NCBI GenBank assembly: GCA_036023115.1
Contig: JAYKKT010000064.1
Location: forward strand, 8,502,501 to 8,566,500
DNA: 64,000 bases
Source: Brasenia schreberi
Lineage: Eukaryota; Streptophyta; Magnoliopsida; Nymphaeales; Cabombaceae
Direction: 5' to 3'
The notes under the pieces: model-generated
Database searches by the model: none
Told to the model about the DNA's origin: nothing
Seen by the model: only the letters and a program-made list of their open reading frames with translations
Position numbers and translations under genes: made by a program
Shown here: positions 20,600 through 32,829 of the stretch, piece after piece
Numbering within the stretch: position 1 is the first letter of the stretch
Layout of the letters: the number at the start of each line of letters is the position of its first letter

Positions 20600-23040
20600 A
20601 TCCTTATGATGGCACTCATATGAACTGAGGTAGGTGAATGCTGAAATTGACTGATAGTATGTTAACATGAGCAATGTCTGGACGTATGATGGTAAGATAA
20701 GTGAGTGTTTCAATCATTAGTGTGTAAGAAGTAGGATCACTTAATCACTCTCCATCAACAAATCGAAACTTCCGGTTGATTACCTTAGGTGTCTAAATAA
20801 CTTTGTCATCTAAAAGTAATGTCATTAGCAAATTTAGTTTGTGATAAGAAAAAACCTTAATCATCACATGTTACCTCAATGCCAAAAAAATAAGAGAATT
20901 GTCTAAGATACTTTATTTTAAATATGTTCTTGCTTGATTTATTGAATCTCAGAATACTATAATAATCATATCATCGACATATAGCAAGAGTATAACAATA
21001 CTTACATAAGACTTCTTTACAAACATGGGTGTGTTAATATATAATGCAATGTCATGAATTCAATCATTTTATCAAACCAAGACTTAGGAGATTTTTTGAG
21101 AGCATATAAAACTCGTTTTAGTTGCAAAACATGGTTTCCATGTATGTGACCAGGAGGAGGTTCCATATATACCTCTTCCTTTAACTAGCCATTCAAGAAA
21201 CCACTTTTAGCATCTAATTGATAGATGTTCCAATTCTGAAATGCACAAACAAGTATAAGGGTTCTAACAATTGTCATTTTGGCCATAAGAACAAACGTTT
21301 CCTCATAATCAATTCTATATTCATGTGAGTAACCTTTAGTTCCTAATTTAGCTATATAATGGTCTAATTTAATGAACCATTACCATTAGTCGTAATTTTA
21401 TAGACCCACCTACAACCTATAGTCTTTTTGTTTTGTTGTCTAGAGACTACATCTCAAGTTTGGGCTCTATATAAAGCATGTAATTCTTCATTCATAGCTT
21501 GAATACAGTCTTCTGATAATTAGGCTTCCTTGAAAGTTCTAATTCCTTTATAACTTAAATATTGGTTACTAGGGATTTATGCCTTGGTGAAAACTATCGT
21601 ATGAAACAAACAGTTTAGGAGGTGTAGAGTCACGACTGGGACCTTCTAGGAATAGATGGAGTAATGTTAGGAGTTCTCCTAGTGTAATATTGATAAAAAT
21701 GAGTTACAAAATGTGTTGAAATCATGTGTTGATCAAGATCATTTTCTACATGAATCATATCTTCTCCTAAAATATCATTAAAAGGAACAGGAAGAATCAT
21801 CAATAGAACTAACATCATCTATGCCTTTAAATACATATTCATTTAAAAAAAAAATTGACATGTATCGATAAATAAAGCTTGTCATTTTTATAGTCATAAT
21901 ACTTATATCCTTTTTTTATTTATTTCATAACCTAATAATACACATTTTATGGCACGAGAAGATAATTTTTCATCTTTGTTAGTATAAACAAAACATTGAC
22001 ATCCAAAAATACCAAAAATACATAGTGTAGAATATTGGGATAAACTTTAAAAAACTTTTCTACATGAAGCAAGTTTTGTAAAATCGAAGAGGGCATTCGA
22101 ATAATTAAATAAACAATCATAATAGCTTCTGCCAGAAATTATTGAGAACACCTCTCGATAAAAGAAAGGTTCTTGTAGTTTTCAAAATATACCGATGTTT
22201 ACGTTCCGAAATACCATTTTATTGTGGAGTTTTAGTGCAAGAGGTTTGATGCACAATTCTGAATTTGTCAAGATGGTTTTTAAAATCTTTTGAAATAAAC
22301 TCTCCTACTGGGTCATATCTAAAAGTCTTTATTTCAGAATCAAATTATTTTTTCACAAAATTATAAAATATAACAAAATTTTAGAAAATATCGGATTTAA
22401 CTTTTAAAAGATATACCTATGTATACCTAGTAAAATCATCTACGAAAATAACATAGTAGGAAATGCCCTTTAGACAAAATGGGTGCCGATCCCCATACAT
22501 TCGAATGGCTATTTCGAAGGGTCTTTTGGTAATATGCATTTTGTTTGAAAAAGTTATATGATGTATTTTGCCAAGAACACAATCTTTGCAAGAATTTTTT
22601 TTTATAATCTTTATTGACAGAGAACATTGATACAACTTTTGAGCATGAAGATGTCCTAATCTTTTGTGCCATAGAAGAGTCTCATTTGACAAAACATTAA
22701 CATATACTATATTATACAAATAATCGACGATATACAGTCCGCCCTCTCTATAGCCACAACGAGTAACCTTTTTCGAGAGGCGATCCATTACAATAAATCT
22801 CATGGAGGAAAAAGTTACAACACAACTCTTATCCGAAATTTGAGATAGATAAAGTAAGTTTAAATTTATTTATTTTTTATTTTACAAATCACCAATTTTA
22901 TCGACATTTAATTTTGTTTCGTCCGTAGTATAAACGCATGATAAAGGCTTTCTAACACATGAGTTTAAAATGTTTTCATTATAAGTCATATGAAATGAAG
23001 TACCCAAATTAAGAATCTAAGAGGATCAGGTGATCCTGTA
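20600..23040 (-). pseudogene. copia RT-integrase-protease of the minus-strand host element
   Basis: Continues the element whose RNase H lies at 17816-18335. The minus strand shows RT (20600-21470; LLYVDDMIII near 20950-20985, a linker near 21500-21880) and integrase C-terminal and core remnants (21890-22420). A 128-codon frame (22417-22803) follows with LWHKRLGHLHAQKL, CKDCVLGK and VIFVDDFTRYT. Protease remnants extend to about 22990. The gag, primer site and 5' LTR are absent; the element stops near 23040 where plus-oriented copia sequence begins. Confidence 0.87.
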
Positions 23041-24985
23041 AAATTTTGCTTTCTCCTTCATTTGAGCATCGAGGTTTTTCATATGGTGAGATCCAAAGAA
23101 GGTTTGTTGATTATCAAGAATTGCATGATTTGGTTAAAATTACCGATAATTCCCTTATATCAATGACTGGAAAAGGAAAACTATGGACACCGTTAGGACT
23201 TCTTGATCCAATTTTATATATACGTTAGATTTCGATGAATCTTCTCTCTATTAGTGCTTTAACTAGAAGACTAAATTATGATATATATTTCTCTTCATCT
23301 TGTTGTGCATTTCAAGAAAAGGAGAAAAGAAAGATTTATGGATATAGTAGAAGAAATGAAGGCCTATACTTGTATAAGGGAACCTCGGGGAAACCAACAA
23401 TGAATATGTCATCAACATAACACAATAAAGAAGCAATACTTTGGCATCGAAGACTAGGTCACTATCAAAGCTAAGGATTCTTGGACTTGAATTGGCTAAA
23501 CTCAACAAAGAAATATGTTTGGAGTGTGAACCATGTGAGTTGGGCAAACATGTTCGAGTTAATTTTCCTAGAAGTGTATCGAGAACTTAAAGTGTATTTA
23601 GTTTAATACATTCAGATGTATGGAGACCTTGCTCGATTACTCTATTATTCTATTATTGGGCATATATATTTCATTTTATTTATTGATGATTATTCTTGGT
23701 TTACTGTCATTTATTTAATGAAATCAAAGGATGAAGTTGCTACAATATTTTCTTTATTTCATAAATTTGTTGAGAACTTGTTTTAGGCACAAGTTAAAGC
23801 TATCATATCAGATAATGGTGACGAATTTACTTCACAAACATTTAATAATTATATTACATCACATGGAATACTTCATCAAACGTCTTGTATATATTCTTCA
23901 CAACAGAATAGAGTAGCATAATGCAAGAATCGTCGTATACTAGAAACAACGCAAACTTTGATGATTGGGAGTAAATCACCAAAATATCTTTGGGGTGAGG
24001 CAATACATGCTTCTTTTTACCTTATAAATTGTTCTCAATCTTCAACTCTTAAAGGTAAAATACCTATGCAATTGCTATTTCCAAAAGAAAAACTATTACA
24101 TATTACTCCTAGAATGTTCGGATGTGTATGTTATGTGCATGTGTATCTTAATAGTAGAGATAAACTCGATCCAAGGGCAGTAAAATGTGTATTTGTTGGA
24201 TATTCACTCTTCTAAAAAGGATATCGATGTTATAACCCTTGCACAAAGAAATTCTTTGTTTCTAAAGATGTTACATTTCATGAGAATACATATTATTATA
24301 GTAGTGAGGGAGAGCTAGAGCAAGTTATAAAATAGAAGGAGGTACTTCTCCCATTACTATGAAAAGAAGTTGAGGAAGAAGATCTGGAAGAACAAAAGAA
24401 CAAAGATAATAGTGAAAGGTCTGAAAAACAAGCTCCAAATCAGGTGTACACAAGAGGAACAAGGAATACATTTGTGGCAGACGTAAGAGGACCACAAGAA
24501 GACTCTAATTGTGCAACACCAACTTCTCGATTACCTACATCACCAAATCTAACAACAAATTTAGACCTACCATAAATCATTTGTGGCAAATGATGATGTA
24601 GTAGTAATTCAAAAAACCTGAGAGGATGCAACCTTTTATCAAAAGAATGATAGCTCGCTAAGGAAGAGGAAATTGATGCATTAAAAAAAAACAATACCTG
24701 AGAAATTGTATCATTATCGAAAGAGAGAAGTTATAGGGTGTAAATGAGTATATACCGTAAAATACGAAGCATATGGAGAAATTGATAGATACAAAGCTAG
24801 ACTCGTTGTAAAGGGATATAGTCAATCCTATGAGATAGAGAATAATGAAATATTTGCTCCTGTAGCAAAGATGACTTCTATTCGTGTTCTTATCAGCTTG
24901 ATAGGTAACAAAGGATGGGAAATGTGGTAAATGTAAAAAATGCCTTACTTCAAGGAAACCTCACTATCATCAATCGATCATTTCC
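23041..24985 (+). pseudogene. copia protease-integrase-RT start, plus-oriented half of an inverted element
   Basis: From 23046 the frames read FVDYQELHDLVKITDNSLI, MNLLSISALTRRLNYDI, then integrase (HPDVW-like near 23610, ISDNGDEF near 23805, SPKYLWGEAIHASFYLINC 23958-24215), DKLDPRAVKCVFVGYS and RT N-terminus ([18 protein letters not shown] near 24790-24840, NVKNALLQGN near 24935). Coding sense ends at about 24985, and the next 0.7 kb encodes the following RT part on the other strand. Confidence 0.85.
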
Positions 24986-25740
24986 AATCAACATCGTATA
25001 CAATTTTAAATCGTTATGCTCATGATTAGAATACAAGATACCATTTTCAGGAGTATTCTTTATGTATCTCAAAATCTTGAATATTGCATCCATATGTTGT
25101 TGTTTTGGAGCATGCATAAATCTACTAAGAATCTCAATAACTTATGTTATGTCAGGTCATGTGATTGTCAAATATATCAATTTTTCCGTAGTCTTTGATA
25201 TCTTCTCGCATTGTTGATCTCCTTACCATTATTTATACCTAATCTATGATTGATATCCATGGGAATGTTGCATGGCTTTGATCCTTTAACACATGTTTCT
25301 TTTAATAAGTCCATTACATATTTTTGTTGAGAAAGGAAGATACTTTTTTTGATCTCAATACTTCAATATCCATGAATAATGAAGTAATCCCAAATCTTTC
25401 AAGTCAAAAAGTTGATGCAACCGATTCTTTAAATTTTGAATTTCTTCTTCATCATCTCCTATCACAACAATATCATCCACGTACACAATTAGTAGGGATA
25501 TTCCATTTTCTTTTTTATAAACGGTGTATAGTCATTTTTACTTTGGTATACTCGAGTCCAATGATTCTTTTACTGAAACGTTTAAACTATGCCCGTGGTG
25601 ATTGTTTCAGTTCATATAAAACTTTCTTCAGCTTGCTGGTCCATATTGATGTTTCAATCCTTGTGGAACTTACATGTACACTAAGTACACTTAATGATTT
25701 AAACATATAGAGAGGTGACCAAATGAAGCTCTAATGAGAT
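24986..25740 (-). pseudogene. copia RT, inverted 3' half
   Basis: On the minus strand, from about 25690 leftwards, it encodes KLKKVLYELKQSP-like sequence, a YVDDIVVIGDDEEEIQ-like active site (about 25455-25495) and YIVSYA/ HMDAIFKILRYIKN near 25020-25100. It begins almost where the plus-strand RT stops, so the two may be one element whose 3' half was inverted. The RNase H end and LTR are missing. The + strand frame at 25324-25710 is only a shadow. Confidence 0.8.
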
Positions 25741-25829
25741 GTGAGAAACTAAACAGTCAACACTCCAAAAGAAGGAGATGAAGACTGCGGAAGTGTTGTG
25801 AAGAAATTGTTTAACATGATATGGCTTTT

Positions 25830-25945
25830 TTAGAGATAACTACTGATATGGCACAAGATTGAGCACTATGACATAAAGGAAACAGTGTAACCGACCCTAC
25901 CTAGTATGGGAAAAGGCTTGGTCATTGTTGTTGTTGTTAACTGTA
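25830..25945 (+). mobile_element. RTE-type LINE 3' tail
   Basis: Remnant of the last codons (equivalent to ELTANMAHDRDLW) followed by the conserved CTAGTATGGGAAAAGGCTT and a (GTT)n tail at 25924-25939. Strongly 5' truncated. Confidence 0.75.
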
Positions 25946-26135
25946 TAGAAAGTTCACTTAACCAGGGAAGGCATTTATTGGGCCTCTGATAGTGTGTGAA
26001 GTAGGATTTTCATTGATCTATATATGTTAATGAATCTCTAATTTCTACTTACAAATTTTTGTTTCATCCTTGTGCACTTGGAGACCTTTATTTTGTTCTT
26101 TGTGGCATGATTAAGTTTTTCTCAATCTTATGCAG

Positions 26136-26396
26136 AGGGTCAATCAGTGTCTTGGAGATGCTTGCAGAGATTCACACATTGATAATTGCCTTGATTTCAT
26201 TGACTGTGGGCGTGGTGACAATGAATTTGATCACTACAAAAACTGGCCGGATTGGACAAATAATTCTAATGCAACAAACTGCCTCATCACTTCTAGTAAT
26301 TATTTTGCTTATGGGATATATGTCAACGCTGTTCCTATTACCACGAAGAGCAGCATTATAACAAGATATATTTACTCTTTATTTTGGGGGTTTCAG
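26136..26396 (+). CDS. CNGC20: CNGC19/20-type channel, exon encoding the S5-pore linker
   Basis: 87 codons, phase 0 at both ends, between acceptor TTATGCAG and donor GTATAT. The protein reads RVNQCLGDACRDSHIDN, CLDFIDCGRG, a Cys-rich extracellular loop typical of this CNGC subgroup, then FAYGIYVNAVPIT and RYIYSLFWGFQ, which leads into the pore helix. It follows directly in frame from GSCWYLFGLQ of the exon at 6661, 19.2 kb upstream. No stop or frameshift is present, so the gene appears functional despite the intron load. Confidence 0.93.
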
Positions 26397-26984
26397 GTAT
26401 ATTACTGTTTATCTATTCTACAGTTATCTTTTTACTTTCTCTACATAGTACTCTTATATGTCTGGATCAATGGAATTTTTCTTTTTCTTTGCTTTTTACA
26501 TGTTCAATTACATGCTTCTCCATCCGGTACTTATTTAGGAACTTCCCTTTGTGAAAGTCCTCTGTCGTTGGTACATATAGAATTATCTAGTGCCATTTGT
26601 CCTTTTGAGGGTTTTCTGGGGAATATGTGGAACAAAATTATTTGTATTTTTATTTTTATGAATCATTAGCTTTTATCTAGGGGCATTTTAGTGATCCTAA
26701 TGTCATTCTGCACACTTTGGATTGTTATTTGTAACGCCATCATCTTAATTTTCTATTCTATGCGTGTGACTGTGCCTAGCGTGAGAGCATGAGCTTCTGA
26801 TTCTCTGTACGAGAAATGTCTTGTTCAAAGTATAAAGGAAGGTGAACATAGAATACTTATCATTCCGACTTATGGGCCCACTCCATAGTAAAAGCTGCAC
26901 CTGCTTCTCTTTTCTAATTGATTTCATTCAAGATCACAATGGTAATAAAGATGGACGTAACTCAGAATCTACTTGATTAGAGAA
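26397..26984 (+). other. CNGC intron sequence, no feature seen
   Basis: T-rich intron sequence after the donor at 26397. The open frame running on from the exon is read-through, not coding. Confidence 0.6.
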
Positions 26985-27724
26985 TGATGGAAAGTGAAAA
27001 AGGCATCGGCATATCATGAGAGTTTACCCAAGAAACAAAATAAAATAAAACTAAGAAAACTAAGGAAACAAAATATTACACAAAACAAACAAACAAGCAA
27101 GATGACATATCAAGATTATGTAATGAACCAGCACACTACAGCTTGGATTGGTAACAGGCACAGTGAATATCCTTCAAGAGATCACCAGTCTACATAATGA
27201 CTGAAATCAGTCCACTTAGACAATGAAATCAGTCTCAAATCACAAACAAAGCAAGAACTAACTCGAAACCTCACAAAAGGCATTCATTAACTATGCCAAA
27301 AGGCATCGGCATTACAAGGAATGTATGCTCATTATATAGGGCTGAAGGAAAGGCAGGCAGAATGGCTGCCTGTGGCTAGTCAACTAGCTGTTGGCAATGG
27401 GCTATGACTAGTTGACTAGCTGCTAACGCCATCCTGGTCTTCAAAGGATGAGGTTTGACATATAATAATAAGGTTGTAACACCAATGGCGTTAGCAGCTA
27501 GTCAAACCTTATTATATGACAAACCATATTATATGTCAAACCTTATTATATGACATATAACGCCATCAAATGTGTTGCACCTGTGGTCTTCAACTAGGTG
27601 TTGGCAATGGGCAACTACATTAACAAAAAAATGAAAAGGAAAAAGAAAAACTACATTTTACCCATAAAATACATTCTAACTAACAACTCAACATAAATTC
27701 TAAATAATGAATTAAATTTAACAC
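26985..27724 (-). repeat. 3' LTR of a minus-strand copia element (boundaries approximate)
   Basis: Ends in TTTAACA followed by CCCTTCTCAAACTT, the polypurine tract read from the minus strand. It contains GGCATCGGCAT repeats and GGCTAGTCAACTAGC-like palindromes resembling the LTRs at 42718 and 54831. It holds a 20-bp perfect inverted repeat (27413-27432 and 27485-27504). The left end is a guess. Confidence 0.55.
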
Positions 27725-27946
27725 CCTTCTCAAACTTTACATGGAGAAAATGAAAAGCTTGGGTAAATTATCCCCAAAAAAGGAATTGTACGATACGAAA
27801 TGACATAAAAAAGACTAATAACTCTAATTCTAAAATCCAAAAATGTGTTTTTCTTTTACTCAGTCCTTTTGGTAAGGCATCAATAAGGAACTATTTGAAT
27901 AGGGTTGGATTTTCAATTCCAATTTAGCAGTATACCAATGAATGAG

Positions 27947-28230
27947 AGTTGAAGGATAGGGAAGGAACGGATATATGCTCCTATTGGATCCATATTTGGT
28001 CCAATAGGAGCTCCATGGTGTAAGTTTTACTAAGTAGGGGTATATTAGGAATTCAAGTTAGAAACCATTATAAAGAGAAAAACCTATACCCTAATGTAAA
28101 AACGTGAAAGAGAAGAGAGAGAGTGGGCTGCTACCAAGGATGTGGCGCCGACTCTCAACCCTTTGTAGCTTTGATTTTTCATGATATGATTGATTGTTTT
28201 TCATTATTTGTTTTGTGTGTGAGTGTCTTT
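27947..28230 (+). repeat. 5' LTR of the deleted copia element
   Basis: Matches 29775-30053. The first base is A instead of the expected T of TGTTGAAGG. U3 holds a perfect 12-bp inverted repeat at 27977-28011 (arms GCTCCTATTGGA and complement). Confidence 0.85.
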
Positions 28231-28389
28231 ATATGGTATGAGGGAATAATCCATAGGATTAGGGCTTCACTTCTAATTAGAAGCAGTATGTATGTCCTAA
28301 GGGTTGAAGTTTACTCGAGAAACAATCAGAAAAATAGGTGGTAGCAGTTCTACATCAGACCCGACAAAGATTCAAAAAAGAAAAATCAA

Positions 28390-28843
28390 GAAAACTTGAG
28401 ATCGTGACCTAGAGCAAGGAGGTGCAATCATAAGTGAAAAGGAAAAAATGTTGGATAGTGCAGAAATGTTCAGCATTGATAAGAGCGAAACATTTCAAAT
28501 TACAAGTACTAAAGTGGATGAAAAAACTATCTCTAGTGGGCACGATCTATTGAACTTACGGTATTGGCAAGAGAAAGATGAAAATATCTTATAGGAGAGA
28601 TTTTCATTCTAAACCCTATTGATCCAACAAACTCTAGATGGCGTAGAGAAAATGCTCTGATAAGTGCGTGGTTAATACAATTTATGATTCCTTCTATTGG
28701 CACGATCATTGTTGATTGTATATAACATGCCAAAATCTTTTTAGGGGGGAGAAGTTGTATTAACTGTTGTTTATCTTATAAATTGTATGTCTAGTGTTGT
28801 TCTTAATGAAAATTCTCCATAAAATCTTTGGTTGCACTTGTTT

Positions 28844-28880
<37 letters not shown>

Positions 28881-29765
28881 GTTAGAGACAAACTTGATGC
28901 TAGAGCAATGAAATGTATTTTCTTGAGTTATTCTTATACCCAAAAAGGGTACAAATGTTATGACACAGAGAATAAAAGATGCTACATTACCATGAATGTG
29001 ATATTTCACGAGGAAGTTTCATTTTATGAGAACAAGAACAACCAATCAATCAATAGCCATTCTCCTATAGTGGAATTAATCATGCCTTCAGGTGAAGTTC
29101 CAGCAAATGAGGTGGATATTCAGAAAAACATGCTGCGAAAATGGATTGAATGTTAAACTTATTCTAGAGGAGAAAGGAAAGTCGTAATGAAGAGCCAAGA
29201 TGCTATCTTGAATCAAGATCCTCACTCAGAAACAGTTCCTCCACCTCCTCACGTAACATCTAATACATTCTAACATTTTTTATGATTTACCTATTGCATT
29301 GAGGAAAGGAAAATATGGGGCTGCTACATATCCATTACATCAGATGATATCATATACTAATTTCTTAAAAGAATACTAGCTATTTGTGATGAATGTAGAA
29401 AGTACTTACGCTCCCAAGAATTTTGAAGAAGCAAACCAGAATCCTATGTGGCGGGCTGCTATGGATGAAGAAATCAAAGCATTGGATTAAAACAAAACAT
29501 GGTTTATTTTAGACCTTCCACCAAATAGAATAAACGTGTGCTATAAGTGGGTATACATTATCAAATTCAATGTAGATGGAAGCATAGAGAGGTACAAAGC
29601 TCGATTGGTTGTTAAAGGTTATAGTCAATCATATGGAATTGAATATAATAAGACATTTGCTCCAATTACAACAGTTAGCTGATATATTGACTAAGCCTGT
29701 TACAACTTACTGCTTGAAGCAAACTTTGGAGAAGTTGGGAGTTATGAGTATTGAAGTCCCTACTT
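28390..29765 (+). pseudogene. collapsed copia gag-pol
   Basis: Gag remnant (TSWARSIEL-like, ENALISAWLIQFMIPSI, about 28530-28725) runs directly into integrase C-terminal sequence (GGEVVLTVVYLINCM, about 28745). Next is a (TA)n run at 28845-28877, then DKLDARAMKCIFLSYSYTQKGY, a linker, RT start ([21 protein letters not shown], about 29540-29600) and a terminal [21 protein letters not shown]. The gag-integrase and RT-RNase H joins mark two internal deletions. Confidence 0.85.
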
Positions 29766-29774
29766 GAGAGGGCA

Positions 29775-30053
29775 TGTTGAAGGATAGAGAAGGAACGAAT
29801 CTATGCTCCTATTAGATCCATATCTGGTCCAATAGGAGCTCTATGGTGAAACTTTTACTAAGTAGGGACATATTAGGAATTCAAGTTAGAAACCATTATA
29901 AAGAGAAAACCCTACACCCTAATATAAAAATGTGAAAGAGAAGAGAGAGTGGGCGACTGCCAAGGATGTGGCACCAACCCTCAACCCTTTGTAGCTTTGA
30001 TTTTTCATGATATGATTGATTTTTTTTATTATTTGCTTTGTGTCTGAGTGCCC
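29775..30053 (+). repeat. 3' LTR of the deleted copia element
   Basis: TGTTGAAGGATAGAG... through GTGTCTGAGTGCCCATA; pairs with 27947-28230. Confidence 0.85.
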
Positions 30054-31012
30054 ATACAATTAGAAATTGAAACGTAGGTATAGTGAGTAACTTGGTAAAC
30101 ACATCCACAAGTTGAAAAGAGTGGTAGTCCATTTTTATATGCTTCATCCGCTTATCAAAGGTGTTATTTGCAATATACATTATGCTCTTCTTATTGTGGA
30201 ACATCTAAGGTAGTGGCAATTGTGATATTTGAGTCCTTAATCAGTCTCTCAACAAAGCTAATTTTGTAGTGATGGTGGTCATAACTTTCTATTCAGCTTC
30301 CGTTGATATCAATGACACCTTTTGTTGCTTCTTTCATGTCCAAGAAATGAGGTAGTAACCTAGAAATATACAATATCCTATAACGGAATGCTTGCCATTG
30401 ATATTATCACCCCAATCAACATCAAAATACAAAATCATATTGAAGAAAGAAGAAGAAGATAAGAAAACCTCCTTATCATTGATACAATTGACCTTTTCTT
30501 ATAATTCTTATAATATAACTTATGTGGACCATCGTGGCTATGTGTTGGAACTAACTAATTGTGTGGACAACATGAATGATGTCATGTCAAGTTATGAGAG
30601 GCTATCATGTGTAAGCCTCATCCTTTGAAGACCTCTGGTGTTTCAACCTTATTATTATATGTCAAACCTTATCTAGCAACAATATGAAGAGCAAATTTAG
30701 TTTGAGATAGGAAAAACCTCCTATTTGACTGTATTACCTCAACATAGAAAATATCTCAGATGTCTAGGATTTTTCTTTCCGTGTTAGTTCTTGCTTAGTC
30801 TGTTGTATACACATTTGATTACTACCTACTGTTATCGTATCATTTACATTTAACTTGGAGGCTACAATATCTAAAATAATTTTTCTTAGAAACGGGATAA
30901 TGTCAATATAGTAAGTATAAAATCATACTTGTCATGAAATCACTAAACATGACATACCAAGCCATTGACGCTTGTTTTAAACCATTAAGAGCCTTTCTTA
31001 GGTGCAAGACAT
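30054..31012 (-). pseudogene. copia RNase H-RT of the minus-strand host element
   Basis: The minus strand shows KRMKHIKMDYHSF (about 30110-30150), then W-G-D-N and SLISTEAE-like RNase H remnants (30280-30420), and RT palm and thumb remnants to an LRKALNGLKQ-like motif near 30975-31010. It is cut at 31013 by the LTR of the next element. A 55-bp insertion-like segment (30615-30670) repeats part of the LTR at 27437-27484 in inverted order. Confidence 0.78.
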
Positions 31013-31412
31013 TGTAAGAATAACTCTTTAACTTGCTTGAACAACTTTCGCCAAATTACAAATCAAGAATCGCCAAGAGATCAATGCGCCAAATACACAA
31101 ACACTTGGTGTTTAAACCCATAAATCGAGTCAAAAGAAGAGCCAACGAAACAAACCAAATATCTTCAAAACAACTTATTTATTAAGGAATGAATGCTCTA
31201 TTTATAGAGCAAGGGTGAAGGCAAAATACAACAACTTAGAGTGTATAAGAGAGAGTGTCCCAATGGCTATCTCAACTAGCCGTTGGGAGCTAGATGATCA
31301 GCCCCCAACAGTTAGTTGGGGACCCTAAGGCCCTAGCTAGGGCCCTATTGGCCCGGCCAGGTCAAAGTGGTCTACGGGCCCTAATGGCCCATGCCTATTA
31401 CATGTTTTAACA
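31013..31412 (-). repeat. 3' LTR of the mosaic copia element
   Basis: 400 bp, TG...CA, followed by CCCCTCCTC (polypurine tract on the minus strand). It contains inverted repeats such as CCCCAAC-AGTTA-GTTGGGG near 31303 and the palindrome GGCCCTAGCTAGGGCC near 31330. Confidence 0.85.
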
Positions 31413-32820
31413 CCCCTCCTCTATGACATATAGACCGAAAGTGTGTCTAATAAGAAATGAAACCTAGGAGTTGTCAATGACTTGGTGAAAAAGTCACCAA
31501 GTTAGTTCAGAAGGTATGTAGCACAAGGTCAACTTCTTCTTTAAGCATTCTTTTCTGACAAAGTGACAATTCATCTCAATGTGTTTCGTTCTATCATGGA
31601 AGGTATTTTTTGATGTTATATACATGGCACTCTTGTTGTTACAAAACAGAGTGAATATGTTTTTAATAGTGACTCCCATGTCTCTCAACACCTATGTAAT
31701 CCATGAGATTTCATGAACAATAGTTATCATGGCTCGATATTCTGCTTTTATGGATGACGACACCTTCTATTATCTTTTGCATTTCCAATAGATCGAGGAT
31801 CAACCTAAAATATATAAAAATTGTTGGTAGAGTGTCGATTGTTGATATCTCCATCCCAATCTGCATCAGTGTATGCAGTCAAATTAAAAGAAGAGGAAGA
31901 AGTTAGGAATACCCTTTTATCCACAGAGTGCTTAATGTATCTTATGATTCTCGTGACTGCACTCATATGAACACTGGTAGGAGCTTGTTGAAATTGACTT
32001 GGAGTGTATGTATGCGCGAGTGATAGTGAGATAAGTTAATGCTCCTATCAGTTGCCTGTACGGTGTAGGATCTTTGAGTTTCTCTCTATCTGTTGCTCTC
32101 AATTTTGTTCCAAGCACATTTGGGGTATTTGCCTCTTCTTATCGGTTAAACCTGACCTGTTAACAATATCACTTGCAAATTTTGTTTGAGACATAAAATA
32201 TCCACTATCATAATGTGCAACTTCAATTCCTAAAACATAACTAAGCAAACCAAGATCCTTCATTTCAAAATCCTTGTGGAGATCCTTTATAACTTGTAAT
32301 ATGTCATTTTTATCACTTCTAGTGATAATCATGTCATCTACATATAAAAGTATTATTACAATGCCTGCATTTGACTTCCTTATAAATAATGTCTTATCAG
32401 TATAACAAGATACAAAATTATGAGGATGTATAAAGCTTTCAAATTTGTCAAACCAAGCCTTAGGTGCTAGCTTAAGACCATATAAAACTTTTTGTAACTT
32501 AAGAACATGATTTTTGGGGACATTTAATCCTCGAGGGGGAATCATATAAACCTCTTCATTTAAGTTGTCATTCAAGAAGCATTTTTAACATCTAATTGAA
32601 AAACTTTTCAATTTCTAATAGTACTAAAAGTTATTAAAATTCTTATGGTTACCATTCTAGCAACCGGAGCACAGGTTTCCTCATAGTCTATTATGTATTC
32701 TTTAGTATACCCGTTATATATTTGCTTCAGTTTTGATGCAGCCAAGGTGGTGTCTCTTTGAATTCTAACTTCATTCATTCTTGTTTTCACCATTTGGAGA
32801 TCGGTAAGAATTTTTTCTTT
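31413..32820 (-). pseudogene. copia RNase H and reverse transcriptase
   Basis: RNase H: CNNKSAMYITSKNTFHDRT and MNCHFVRKE (31494-31691). RT: a 158-codon frame (32099-32575) with EEVYMIPPRG, LQKVLYGLKLAPKAWFDKF, LLYVDDMIITRSD and MKDLGLLSYVLGIEVA. N-terminal RT sequence with DYEETCAPVARMVTIRILI lies at 32608-32793. Stops separate the blocks. It is close to the RT at 38608-39861. Confidence 0.9.
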
Positions 32821-32829
32821 TGTAGGAAA

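Larger units (their letters stand above)
27947..30053 (+). mobile_element. internally deleted copia element
   Basis: LTRs lie at about 27947-28230 and 29775-30053 and are closely similar, with a degenerate primer site (TGGTATGAGGG) near 28231 and purine run GAGAGGGCA before 29775. The interior is only about 1.5 kb: gag start, then a jump to the integrase C-terminus, linker, RT start, and a jump to the RNase H end. It sits inside the minus-strand copia element, whose RNase H resumes at about 30055. Confidence 0.87.

Noticed and set aside
25324..25710. Open frame of 128 codons on the + strand
   Set aside because: Shadow of the minus-strand copia RT with its YVDD box.
26130..26669. A 179-codon gene spanning the exon at 26136
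   Set aside because: Only 26136-26396 is coding; the rest is read-through past a good GT donor.
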